Assembly (NCBI RefSeq): GCF_001855565.1
Contig: NZ_MKCR01000035.1
Location: forward strand, 56,895-120,894
From: Chromobacterium amazonense
Lineage (GTDB): Bacteria; Pseudomonadota; Gammaproteobacteria; Burkholderiales; Chromobacteriaceae
Direction of reading: 5' to 3'
DNA: 64,000 bases
Numbering within the stretch: position 1 is the first letter of the stretch; each line of letters starts with the position of its first letter. Shown one piece after another: positions 39,258-48,238 of this stretch. A program made the translations under genes and the position numbers. The notes below the pieces were generated by a model that made no database searches, had not been told where the DNA came from, and saw only the letters and a list, made by a program, of their open reading frames with translations.

Positions 39258-40865
39258 CTACACGCGTATGGTTTCGCTGCCGCTGCGGCCGGTTTTCTTG
39301 ACCCGGTACATGGCCTGGTCCGCCGCCTGCAGCAACTGGTCCGGCGTGCTCAAGCCGCTGCCGATGGCGATGCCGATGGAGATGCCCAGCGCGCAATCGG
39401 CCCCGCCGGCCGGGAATGGCTCGGCGAAGGCTTCCAGACACTTTGCCGCCACGGTGCGAGCTATGTCTTCGGCATTATCATCCAGGTCGCTCAACAGCAG
39501 CACGAATTCATCGCCGCCGATGCGCGCCAGCGTATCGGTCTGTCGCACAATCGCCGACAGCCGCTGCGCCACCAGCCACAGCACCTTGTCCCCAGCCTTG
39601 TGGCCATGCTTGTCGTTGATGGTTTTGAAGCCGTCCAAGTCCATGAACAGCAAGGCCAGCGCGTTGCCTTTGCGTTTGGCCTGGGCCTGGGCCACTTGCA
39701 GGCGGTCGGTCAGCAGCGCGCGATTGGGCAGCCCGGTCAAGGGATCGTGGTGGGCTAGCCTGGCCAGCTCCACCTGATGGCGGTCGAGTTTGTGCAGCAG
39801 GCGGTTGAAAGCGGAGATCAGGTGGCCCACTTCGTCGTTGCGGTGGATAGGCAGCGGCTCCAGCGGCAGCTCGCCGCGAGTCATCCGGTCGGCGTGGCGG
39901 GCGGTCACGAAAAGCGGACGCAGCACGATGTACATGCCGCAGCACGTTATGAGGGTGAATACGCCCAGCGCGAGCAAGGTATTGCGCAGCGTGAATTGCT
40001 TGACCCTATCCACGGTGGCGAAGGCCTCTTTGCTGGGAATCCGCGCCACGACGAACCAGCCGGTGCTGGGCACAGAGGCGACGCCGCAGACTTCCTCCAC
40101 GCCCTTGGCGTTGATGGTGATGCCGGCGCCGCGCCAGCCGCTCATGGCCTTGTCGTGCAGCGGATTGGCGCCGGGCGGCGGAAGCGCTTTCAGGATCATG
40201 TCCGGTTCCGAGGCGGCGACGAATTGACCGTCGCGCAGGGAAATCAGCAGGAAGCTGTCTTGATGGTTGCCGATGCGGCTATGCTGCATCAGCTCCAGAA
40301 AGCCTGGCGCGCCCAGCGCGGTGACGCCTACCAGCACACCCTGGACGCGGCCATCTGCCCCCCGGATGGGGACGCTCATCGGCAAAACCGGCACCTTGGT
40401 TGCGCGGCCGATAGTTGCCTTGCCGATGTAGGACCGTCCGGACAGCGCGGCGTGGAAGTAATCTCGATCGGCAAACGAAATTTGCCGGCGGCCCGGCGCA
40501 ATGGGGTAGTCCGCGATCGCCATGCCATCCAGTCCTAGCACCAGCATGCCGATGGAGAACAGCGGCTGGTAGTCGTAATGCCCACGCAGCCATTGTTCCA
40601 AGCGAGCCGGATCCTTCAGCAAGGGGCGGGGCACGTCGCGGGCCAGCCGGTTCAGCAGCATTTCGCGCTGCGTCACCTTTTCATCGATGTCATGGGCGAC
40701 GTAATTGGCTAGCGCCAGCTGCTGCGCCTCCACCACCTTGCCAAGGTCTTCGCGCAGGAAAGCGCTCAAGGCATAGTAGCGCGTCAGCGACCCGGTGAGG
40801 ACGATCAACAGGGCAAGCGCGAGCAGCCGGGTGACGATGCTGTCTAGAAGGGGGCGAATATTCAT
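39258..40865 (-). CDS. Membrane diguanylate cyclase with Cache and HAMP domains
   Basis: A 535-residue protein making cyclic di-GMP. Two membrane helices (about 13-33 and 290-312) flank a large periplasmic Cache-type sensor with FADRDYFHAALSGRSYIG. A HAMP segment follows, then a GGDEF domain with LTGLPNRALL, MDLDGFKTIND and an intact GGDEF at residues 450-454. An RxxD inhibitory site (RQTD) lies five residues before it, so product inhibition is expected. It shares its direction with the chemoreceptor and the hybrid kinase. Confidence 0.93.
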   Translation of the reverse strand: MNIRPLLDSIVTRLLALALLIVLTGSLTRYYALSAFLREDLGKVVEAQQLALANYVAHDIDEKVTQREMLLNRLARDVPRPLLKDPARLEQWLRGHYDYQPLFSIGMLVLGLDGMAIADYPIAPGRRQISFADRDYFHAALSGRSYIGKATIGRATKVPVLPMSVPIRGADGRVQGVLVGVTALGAPGFLELMQHSRIGNHQDSFLLISLRDGQFVAASEPDMILKALPPPGANPLHDKAMSGWRGAGITINAKGVEEVCGVASVPSTGWFVVARIPSKEAFATVDRVKQFTLRNTLLALGVFTLITCCGMYIVLRPLFVTARHADRMTRGELPLEPLPIHRNDEVGHLISAFNRLLHKLDRHQVELARLAHHDPLTGLPNRALLTDRLQVAQAQAKRKGNALALLFMDLDGFKTINDKHGHKAGDKVLWLVAQRLSAIVRQTDTLARIGGDEFVLLLSDLDDNAEDIARTVAAKCLEAFAEPFPAGGADCALGISIGIAIGSGLSTPDQLLQAADQAMYRVKKTGRSGSETIRV

Positions 40866-40923
40866 CTGAACCTATCGGACGCTGGGTTTTCCAATGTTAG
40901 CCAATCCCGCGAGCGCCGCGCCG

Positions 40924-43737
40924 TCATTCCAGATTCAAGGCCTTGGGGGCGCCGCGTTGCGCGTGCCATTGTTCCACCTCCTGGCAGTTTGCCTCCAATT
41001 GCAGCATCAGTCTCGGCGCCGCCTCGGAGCGCAGGGCGCTGGCCGCCTGTTCCATGTGTTCTGCGGTTGCGGCGATATCCCGGGCGCCTATCTGCTTTGC
41101 CGCGGCGGACAGATCGCGGGCGGCGGCGATGTGCTGCATATTGTCGCTGATGATGGCGTCGCGGATGCGGGCGAGATGGCGTCTGGCCTCTTTTAGAAAG
41201 TCGGCTAGCAGATCATTTTCTGTTTTGAGATTGCCGCGGCTCTGCATGATGAGCACAAACAGATCGACCGGAGCGTGGTATTCCTGTCCAGCGGTGGCGT
41301 GAGGCGTCGCGTCCGATGCCGTGGGCGACGGTTTTTTCAGCCAGTTTTCCAGCATGCAGGCCAAAGCATCCAGCGCAAGCGGTTTGACCAGGCAGTCGTC
41401 CATGCCGGAGTCGCGGATCTTTTGCAATTCTTCAGGCGTGGCGCCGGCCGTGCAGGCGATGATGAGGGTGCGCCTGCGCGATGGATGCTCGGCTTCGTAG
41501 CTGCGGATCAGCCGCGCCAATTCATAGCCGCTGATATTCGGCATCAGGCAGTCGGTCAATACCAAGTGGTATGCGTCGTGCCGCCATTTTTCGAAGGCTT
41601 GCTGCCCGTCCTCGGCGGTATCGGGGTGGTAGCCGAGTTTTTCCAGCTGGCGTATCGCCAGCTTCAGATTGGTGGGATTGTCTTCCACCAGCAGGATGCG
41701 TTCCGACGGGTCGCTGACGCGCGCGGTTTTTTCCTGCTCGTCGGCCGCCGGTTCCGGCATGTCGACAGCCTCGGCGGCGAGAAGGAGGGTCGCTTGTGTG
41801 CCGCGGCCAGGCTCGCTGCGCAGCAGCACCTCGCCGCCCATCAGGACGGCCAGGCGGCGGCAGATGGCCAGCCCCAAGCCGGCGCCGCCGTAGCGGCGGG
41901 TTGTATGCGAATCGCCCTGGGTAAAAGGCTGGAATAGCTTTTCCAGTTTGTCCGGCGCGATGCCTATGCCGGTATCGATGACATCGAAAGACAGCGTTTG
42001 CCTGTCGCCGGCTTCTTGCCGCACCGACACTCGCAACGTGATGCTGCCGGTGGCGGTGAACTTTACCGCGTTGCTGAGAAAATTTTGCAGGATCTGCCGC
42101 AGCCGTAGCGGATCCAGCAGCAGCGTCGGCGCCAGTCTTGGATCGATCTCCAGATCGAAGCGCAGGTTTTTCTGTTCCGCAGAGCGGCCATATAGGCTGA
42201 GCAGACGCTGTAGCAAGGACCGGATGGCGGTGGGCGTTTTGACCAGTTCCAGCTGATCGGCCTCGATTTTAGAAAAATCGAGGATGTCGTCGATCAGCCG
42301 CAGCAAGGTGCTGGCCGAATCCAGCGCGGTGTCCAGCGTGTCCCGCTGCTCCGCGTCCAGTTCGCTCATCCGCAGCAGTTCCAGCATGCCCAGCACGCCG
42401 TTCATCGGCGTGCGTATCTCGTGGCTGATGGTGGCGAGGAAGGCGCTCTTGGCTTGGCTGGCGGCATCGGCCTGCTCTTTAGCGCGCTGCAGTTCCTGTT
42501 CTGCGGCGCGGCGGGCCGAAATGTCGCGCAGGGTCAGGTTGAAACAGGCGTCGCCGTTGTCCGGCATGCGGGTCAGCGCCAGCTCCAGCGGGAAGGTCGT
42601 GCCGTCGGCGCGGATGGCGGTGAGTTGCAGCAGGCTGCCCAGCGCGACGCCGTTGTCGTGCAGCAAGGATTGCACAGTGTTTTGGCCGTCTTGGGCTATC
42701 AACTCCTGAATTGCCATGCCCACCATGCCGCCGCGCGGCAGCTGGAACATCCGCTCCGCCACCGCATTGGCGCTGGCGACGATGCCAAGGATGTCCAGCG
42801 TCGCGATGCCGTCGATCGAGGTTTCGATGACCGACGACAGGTGCATTTGTTGCCGCGACAGCTGCAACTGTGCCTGTTCCAGCATCTGCAGATCCTGGTT
42901 GGCCAGGATCAGTTGGCCCAGCGTGTTCAGCAAGGGGTGTGGCATGTCGTTGCCGCGCTCGGGCGTGACGGGATAGGGAAAAAACACGGTGAAAGTGCCG
43001 ACGACGCGAGAGGCCAGCGGAATGGGAATGCTCAGGAAGTGGCTGTTCTCGCACAGCGTCGCGCTGGTGCTTTGCTGCAAGCCCAGCAGGCAATCTTGTT
43101 GGCGGTACAGGCAGATGTCGAGCAGGGAGGCAGTATCCATCCGCTGCTGCGGATGCCGCGCCTGCGTGAGCGGACGAAACTGCGGCTTGCTCGACGCATT
43201 GCGCACCTCGCACAAGAAGCCGTCCTCCGCGCCAAACCATGGCAGGAGGATGTCGCGGGCGTAGCCGAACATGGTTTCTGGATCGGCCTTGCCTATGAAT
43301 AGGCTTTGCAGGTAGTTGATGGCATCAAGCAAGCGATCCTGCTGCCGCAGGCGTTCGGTTGACCGAGCAGCCTGGCGCAAGGCATCTTCCTTCCGGCCAT
43401 GCTCCTCCGCCAGCCGGCGCGACATCTGGTTGAATAGGGAGATGGTGAGCGCCAGCTCATCCTTGCCTGAAACCGGGATCTGGCACCCCCACTCGCTGCC
43501 GGCGATCTTCTGCGCGGCCTGCCGCAGAACGTTCAAATGGCGGGTCAGGTAGACGCCGAGCAGCAATGAAATCAGCGCCGAGAACAGCAACGCGGCCCAA
43601 GCCAGCCATCGTCCTATTAGCAGCCCGGCGGCATCCGCGTCATGCGGCAAACCCAGGCTGAAATGCAGCAGCATGCCCAGCAAGATCATTTCGATCAGCG
43701 CGATACCCAGTATGGTCTTGAGCCGGAGCGACATCAA
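40924..43737 (-). CDS. Hybrid sensor histidine kinase with receiver and degenerate HPt domains
   Basis: A 937-residue BarA-like sensor kinase. It has two N-terminal membrane helices, HAMP, a GAF-like segment, a PAS domain near 295-400 ([20 protein letters not shown]), a HisKA domain with the phosphoryl-accepting H439 in [10 protein letters not shown], an HATPase with [12 protein letters not shown], and a receiver with D729 in LVLTDCLMP and K in CLVKPL. The C-terminal HPt-like domain has the right helix pattern but an arginine (R874) where the phospho-histidine should be. Output therefore probably leaves through another HPt or stops at the receiver. Confidence 0.9.
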   Translation of the reverse strand: MMSLRLKTILGIALIEMILLGMLLHFSLGLPHDADAAGLLIGRWLAWAALLFSALISLLLGVYLTRHLNVLRQAAQKIAGSEWGCQIPVSGKDELALTISLFNQMSRRLAEEHGRKEDALRQAARSTERLRQQDRLLDAINYLQSLFIGKADPETMFGYARDILLPWFGAEDGFLCEVRNASSKPQFRPLTQARHPQQRMDTASLLDICLYRQQDCLLGLQQSTSATLCENSHFLSIPIPLASRVVGTFTVFFPYPVTPERGNDMPHPLLNTLGQLILANQDLQMLEQAQLQLSRQQMHLSSVIETSIDGIATLDILGIVASANAVAERMFQLPRGGMVGMAIQELIAQDGQNTVQSLLHDNGVALGSLLQLTAIRADGTTFPLELALTRMPDNGDACFNLTLRDISARRAAEQELQRAKEQADAASQAKSAFLATISHEIRTPMNGVLGMLELLRMSELDAEQRDTLDTALDSASTLLRLIDDILDFSKIEADQLELVKTPTAIRSLLQRLLSLYGRSAEQKNLRFDLEIDPRLAPTLLLDPLRLRQILQNFLSNAVKFTATGSITLRVSVRQEAGDRQTLSFDVIDTGIGIAPDKLEKLFQPFTQGDSHTTRRYGGAGLGLAICRRLAVLMGGEVLLRSEPGRGTQATLLLAAEAVDMPEPAADEQEKTARVSDPSERILLVEDNPTNLKLAIRQLEKLGYHPDTAEDGQQAFEKWRHDAYHLVLTDCLMPNISGYELARLIRSYEAEHPSRRRTLIIACTAGATPEELQKIRDSGMDDCLVKPLALDALACMLENWLKKPSPTASDATPHATAGQEYHAPVDLFVLIMQSRGNLKTENDLLADFLKEARRHLARIRDAIISDNMQHIAAARDLSAAAKQIGARDIAATAEHMEQAASALRSEAAPRLMLQLEANCQEVEQWHAQRGAPKALNLE

Positions 43738-44097
43738 TCAAACGCCTTCCAGGCGCAGGGCAGGGCCGCGCCGAGGAAACTGAGGATGGCCCTGAGGCGC
43801 TTGCCCTTGAAGCGGCAGGGATTCGCGTGGCGGACAGCGTGCGGCCATGTTGTCCTTTCCGAGGTTGCCTGGCATTTCTAGATCAAACCCTTGGCGCTAT
43901 CTTGATTGTCAATATAGATATTTCTGCGTAATGCGTTTGCGCGTAAGAATGTTGCGGCGCATGGGTCTAGTTGGGCAAAACAAACTTCATCTTCCGTTCA
44001 CGGACCTGTCATTGCAGATCGGCATAGTAGCCGCAGTTTTCTTAGTGGGCCGGTGTATGGATAGTTGTCTATACGTCTAAACAAAGGAGCGTTGTCG
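43738..44097 (+). promoter_or_regulatory. phnS upstream region with putative PhnF operator
   Basis: No gene is seen in these 360 bp between the divergent hybrid kinase and phnS. Close to phnS, GTCTATACGTCT (44067-44078) is the inverse of the ACGTATAGAC core found upstream of phnG, and both sites have TATCCAT next to them on the same strand as the core. AAAGGAG (44084-44090) is the phnS ribosome site. The operator call is an inference. Confidence 0.5.
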
Positions 44098-45120
44098 ATG
44101 AAGAAGCTGATGGCTGTAGCAACCTGTCTGGCCCTGAGCGGCCTGTTTGCCCCGCAGGCCCAGGCCAAGACGGTATTGACGGTTTACACCGCGCTGGAAG
44201 CGGATCAGGTCAAGGACTACAAAGACGCGTTCGAAAAGGCCAACCCGGACATTGAAATCCGTTGGGTGCGCGAGTCCACCGGCGTGATCACGGCCAAGCT
44301 GTTGTCGGAAAAGAACAATCCGCAGGCCGATGCGGTGTGGGGCCTGGCCGCCACCAGCCTGATGATCCTGGATCAGCAAGGCATGCTGCAAGCCTACGCG
44401 CCCAAGGGCGTGGAGAAGCTGAGCCCGCAGTTCGTCGACAAGGCCAAGCCGCCGAAGTGGACCGGCATGGACGTATGGGCCGCCACCATCTGCTTCAATA
44501 CCGTCGAAGCCGCCAAGAAGAATCTGCCCAAGCCGGAAAGCTGGGCGGACCTGACCAAGCCTGCCTACAAGGGCCAGATCGTCATGCCGCATCCGGCTTC
44601 GTCCGGCACCGGCTATCTGGATGTTTCCGCCTGGCTGCAGATGATGGGCGAGAAGAAGGGCTGGGAGTATATGGACAAGCTGCACGTCAATATGGCGCAG
44701 TACGTCCACTCCGGCTCCAAACCGTGCAAGATGGCCGCCGCCGGCGAGTACCCGATCGGGATTTCTTTTGAATACCGCGGCGCGCAGTTGAAGGAAAAAG
44801 GCGCGCCTATCGACCTGATCTATCCCAAGGAAGGCCTGGGGTGGGATCTGGAAGCCACCGCCATCATCAAGGGCACCAAGAACCTGGCCGCAGCCAGAAA
44901 ACTGGCCGATTTCTCCGTCAGCCTGCCGGCGATGAAGCTGTACGAGCAGAACTACGCCGTGCTGGCTATGCCGGGCGTGGCCAAGCAGAACCCGTTCATT
45001 CCGGTGGATTACTCGCAGCGTCTGTCCAAGAACAACTTTGGCTGGGCCGCCCAGAACCGCGACGCCATCTTGAAGGAATGGTCCAGCCGCTATGAAAGCA
45101 AGGCCGCCCCGAAACAATAA
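44098..45120 (+). CDS. phnS: 2-aminoethylphosphonate ABC transporter substrate-binding protein
   Basis: A 340-residue periplasmic binding protein with signal peptide ending LFAPQAQA. The pattern TVYTALEADQVKDYK, WVRESTGVITAKLL, MPHPASSGTGYLDVSAW and GISFEYRGAQL places it with iron/AEP-type receptors, and the gene order with a PhnT-like ATPase and a double-length permease fits the 2-aminoethylphosphonate systems. The start has AAAGGAG ahead. A hairpin after its stop may raise its level above the transport genes. Confidence 0.88.
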   Translation: MKKLMAVATCLALSGLFAPQAQAKTVLTVYTALEADQVKDYKDAFEKANPDIEIRWVRESTGVITAKLLSEKNNPQADAVWGLAATSLMILDQQGMLQAYAPKGVEKLSPQFVDKAKPPKWTGMDVWAATICFNTVEAAKKNLPKPESWADLTKPAYKGQIVMPHPASSGTGYLDVSAWLQMMGEKKGWEYMDKLHVNMAQYVHSGSKPCKMAAAGEYPIGISFEYRGAQLKEKGAPIDLIYPKEGLGWDLEATAIIKGTKNLAAARKLADFSVSLPAMKLYEQNYAVLAMPGVAKQNPFIPVDYSQRLSKNNFGWAAQNRDAILKEWSSRYESKAAPKQ

Positions 45121-45133
45121 GCGCTCGTCTTGC

Positions 45134-45160
45134 AGCCGCCCCCATGCGGGGCGGCTTTGA
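45134..45160 (+). terminator. Hairpin between phnS and phnT, leaky terminator
   Basis: AGCCGCCCC (45134-45142) pairs with GGGGCGGCT (45148-45156), followed by TTGATTTG. It is well formed but has a weak T-tract, as expected of partial termination after a binding-protein gene. Confidence 0.65.
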
Positions 45161-45200
45161 TTTGTCCATGCATCCTGCCTCAGGCACTTTGGAGCACCCG

Positions 45201-46301
45201 ATGAAACCGGTCGATAGCCTATCCGGCCTGTCCGAGCATTTGTCCGCGCATGCCTTGACCCGCCGTTTTGGCGCTTTTACCGCGCTGGACGCCGTATCCC
45301 TTTCCATCCGCAAGGGCGAGTTCGTCTGCTTGCTGGGGCCGTCCGGCTGCGGCAAGACCACCTTGTTGCGGCTGATCGCCGGACTGGACTTGCCCGATGC
45401 TGGCGCCATTCATCTGTCGGGGCGCGACATCACCCGCGAAGCGCCGGCCAAGCGCGATTACGGCATCGTGTTCCAGAGCTATGCGCTGTTTCCCAATCTG
45501 AGCGTGGCCGACAATATCTCCTACGGCCTGACCCCGCGCCGCGACAGGGAAGCCCATGCGCGCCGCGTGCGCGAGCTGCTGGACATCGTTGGCCTGCCCG
45601 GCGCCGAGCGCAAATATCCGGCGCAACTGTCCGGCGGCCAGCAGCAGCGGGTGGCCCTGGCGCGGGCGCTGGCCACCTCGCCGGGCCTGCTGCTGCTGGA
45701 CGAACCCTTGTCGGCGCTGGACGCGAGGGGGCGCGACAAGCTGCGCGAGGAACTCAAAGGCCTGCAGAAGCGTCTGGGCGTCACCACGCTGATGGTGACG
45801 CATGACCAGGAGGAGGCGCTGGCCATCGCCGACCGCGTGGTGGTGATGAACGCCGGCCGGATCGAGCAGGCGGGCACGCCGGCCGAGATCTACCGCAGTC
45901 CGGCCAGCCGCTTCGTGGCGGAATTCGTCGGCGAGGCCAACTGGCTGCCGGCGGAACGACGCGGCGAGCGCGAAGTCTTGGTCGGCGGCTGCGCGCTGTC
46001 GCTGGAGCGGGACTTGCCGGCGGGAGATGCCCTGACGCTGTTTCTGCGACCCGAAGACATCATCATCAAGCCGCGTTGGGAACGCGCGCCGAATACCTTG
46101 CTGGCGCGAGTCGAAGATGTGGGCTTCGGCGGCGCGATGACCCATGTGCGCCTGCTGCCGGAGGGCATGCCCGGGGTGACGCTGCGGGCCGAGGTCTGCC
46201 CGTCCATGCTGAACCGCCAGCCGCTGGTGCCGGGCGAGACTGTGCCGGTGGAGCTGCCGGCCTCGCTGTTGCGCGCCTATTCCAGGGAGGCCGCATGCTG
46301 A
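45201..46301 (+). CDS. phnT: 2-aminoethylphosphonate ABC transporter ATP-binding protein
   Basis: A 366-residue importer ATPase. Walker A is GPSGCGKTT, signature LSGGQQQRVALARAL, Walker B LLLLDEPLSALD and the switch histidine lies in [11 protein letters not shown]; a TOBE-like C-terminal domain follows. I start at 45201 (MKPVDSL) since GGAG lies 7 bases before it; an open frame begins at 45144 without support. It overlaps the permease start by 7 bp. Confidence 0.88.
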   Translation: MKPVDSLSGLSEHLSAHALTRRFGAFTALDAVSLSIRKGEFVCLLGPSGCGKTTLLRLIAGLDLPDAGAIHLSGRDITREAPAKRDYGIVFQSYALFPNLSVADNISYGLTPRRDREAHARRVRELLDIVGLPGAERKYPAQLSGGQQQRVALARALATSPGLLLLDEPLSALDARGRDKLREELKGLQKRLGVTTLMVTHDQEEALAIADRVVVMNAGRIEQAGTPAEIYRSPASRFVAEFVGEANWLPAERRGEREVLVGGCALSLERDLPAGDALTLFLRPEDIIIKPRWERAPNTLLARVEDVGFGGAMTHVRLLPEGMPGVTLRAEVCPSMLNRQPLVPGETVPVELPASLLRAYSREAAC

Positions 46302-47998
46302 GCCTGGCGCAAAGAATCGTCCGCCCCGCCGGCCTGGCGCGCGTGGACAGGGAAAAATGGGCGGCGACGGCGCTGGTGTGGGGGCTGGTTGTGCTGTTGG
46401 CCCTGGCGCTGGGCCTGCCCTTGCTGTTCATCCTGGGCAAGTCGGTGCTGACCATGAATGGCGATTTCGCCGGCCTGGACAATTTTGCCGAGGTGCTGGA
46501 CTCGCCGGGCCTGATGCGCGCGGCAGGCAACAGCCTGCTGCTGTCGCTGACGGTGTCGGCCATCGTGGTGCCGCTGGCCTTCGCCTTTGCCTGGGCGCTG
46601 TGCCGAAGCCACGCCTGGGGGCGCGGCCTGTTCCGCCAGATCGCGCTGCTGCCTTTGTTGGCGCCGTCGCTGATGCCGGCGATCTCGCTGGTGTATCTGT
46701 TCGGCAACCAGGGCCTGCTGAAAAGCTGGCTGCACGGCGGCAGCATCTACGGCTTCTGGGGCGTGGCGCTGGGCGAGGCATTCTATACCTTCCCGTATGC
46801 CGTCATGATTCTGTCTGCGGCGCTGGCGGCGGCCGATGCGAGGCTGTTCGAGGCGGGCAGGGCGATGGGCGCAGGCTCGCTGCGCCAGTTTCTCACCATT
46901 ACGCTGCCGGGCGCCCGCTATGGGCTGGTTTCGTCGGCGCTGGTGGTGTTTACGCTGGTGATGACCGATTTTGGCGTGCCCAAAGTGGTGGGCGGCGATT
47001 GCAATGTGCTGGCGGTGGAGGCGTTCAAGCAGGTGGTCGGCCAGCAGAACTTTCCGCGCGGCGCGGTGGTCGGGCTGATGCTGTTGCTGCCCGCCGTGTT
47101 GTCGTTTTTCATCGAGCGCGTCTTGTCGCGTCGGCAGCAGGCGGCCTTGACCGCGCGCGCCGTGCTCTATGCGCCGGCCCCCGATATCCGGCGCGACGCG
47201 GCGGCCACGCTCATGCTGCTGCTGATCTCGCTGCCGCTGCTGGCCATGCTGGGCATGGGCGTGGCGGCCTCCTTCATCCACTACTGGCCATACAATATGT
47301 CGTTCACGCTGGCGCATTATCGTTTTGACGATGTCGACGGCGGCGGCTGGACCGCGTATTGCAATAGCCTGCAAATGGCGGCGGCGACGGCGCTGATTGG
47401 CTGCGCGCTGGTTTTCCTGAGTGCCTACGCTTGCGAAAAGCTGAAAGCGGCGCCGCTGGGCCGCGGCCTGCTGCGTTTCTTCGCCATGTTGCCTATGGCG
47501 GTGCCGGGCCTGGTTCTGGGCTTGGGTTATGTGTTCTTCTTCAATCATCCGGATAATCCGCTGAACTTCCTGTACGGGGGCATGGCGCTGATGGTGGTGT
47601 GCACCGTCGCCCACTTCTACACCACGGCGCATCTGACCGTCGCCACCGCCTTGAATCAGCTCGATGGCGAATTCGAGGCCGTGGCAGCCTCGCTGAAGGT
47701 GCCGTTCTGGACTACGCTGAGGCGAGTGACGCTGCCGGTATGCCTGCCGGCGCTGCTGGATGTGGCGCGTTTTCTGTTTGTGTCGGCGATGACCACGCTA
47801 TCGGCGCTGATTTTCATCATCAGCCCTGCGCGCAGCTTGGCGGCGGTGGCGATTGTGACCATGGATGACGCAGGCGACACCGCGGCCGCCGCGGCGATGT
47901 CGACGCTGATCGTATTGACATCGGCCATCGCCTCCCTGCTGATTCTTTGGCTGGAGCGGGTCTTGGCGCGCCGGCACCAGCATTGGCGCGGTGTTTGA
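46295..47998 (+). CDS. phnU: 2-aminoethylphosphonate ABC transporter permease (fused double permease)
   Basis: A 567-residue inner-membrane protein made of two permease halves, each with about six helices and its own EAA-type loop: EAGRAMGAGSLRQFLTITLP in the first half and EAVAASLKVPFWTTLRRVTLP-type (abbreviated) in the second. It therefore replaces separate PhnU and PhnV. This fused form is the common one in AEP and iron transporters of this group. The open frame upstream of 46295 is a shadow of phnT. Confidence 0.87.
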   Translation: MLSLAQRIVRPAGLARVDREKWAATALVWGLVVLLALALGLPLLFILGKSVLTMNGDFAGLDNFAEVLDSPGLMRAAGNSLLLSLTVSAIVVPLAFAFAWALCRSHAWGRGLFRQIALLPLLAPSLMPAISLVYLFGNQGLLKSWLHGGSIYGFWGVALGEAFYTFPYAVMILSAALAAADARLFEAGRAMGAGSLRQFLTITLPGARYGLVSSALVVFTLVMTDFGVPKVVGGDCNVLAVEAFKQVVGQQNFPRGAVVGLMLLLPAVLSFFIERVLSRRQQAALTARAVLYAPAPDIRRDAAATLMLLLISLPLLAMLGMGVAASFIHYWPYNMSFTLAHYRFDDVDGGGWTAYCNSLQMAAATALIGCALVFLSAYACEKLKAAPLGRGLLRFFAMLPMAVPGLVLGLGYVFFFNHPDNPLNFLYGGMALMVVCTVAHFYTTAHLTVATALNQLDGEFEAVAASLKVPFWTTLRRVTLPVCLPALLDVARFLFVSAMTTLSALIFIISPARSLAAVAIVTMDDAGDTAAAAAMSTLIVLTSAIASLLILWLERVLARRHQHWRGV

Positions 47999-48238
47999 TG
48001 CGCGCTTGGCGGCTGTCAACAGCCCTGATCGGCAGCCTCCAACGCATGCCGTCGCTCGGATCGAAGCCGCCGCGCGTCGGGAGTTTCTTTAACAAGCTTT
48101 TCCTTCCTTTCTAAAGCGCGTCGGCTATCCGATATTGAGAGAAAGCCCCGGTGCGGCGGGGCATGTTGGTGAAGTTCGGTCTGGCCAGTAGTTTTCTCCA
48201 GTACATGCGTGGGGGGCGGCCCAGGGGGCCGGCGGAAA

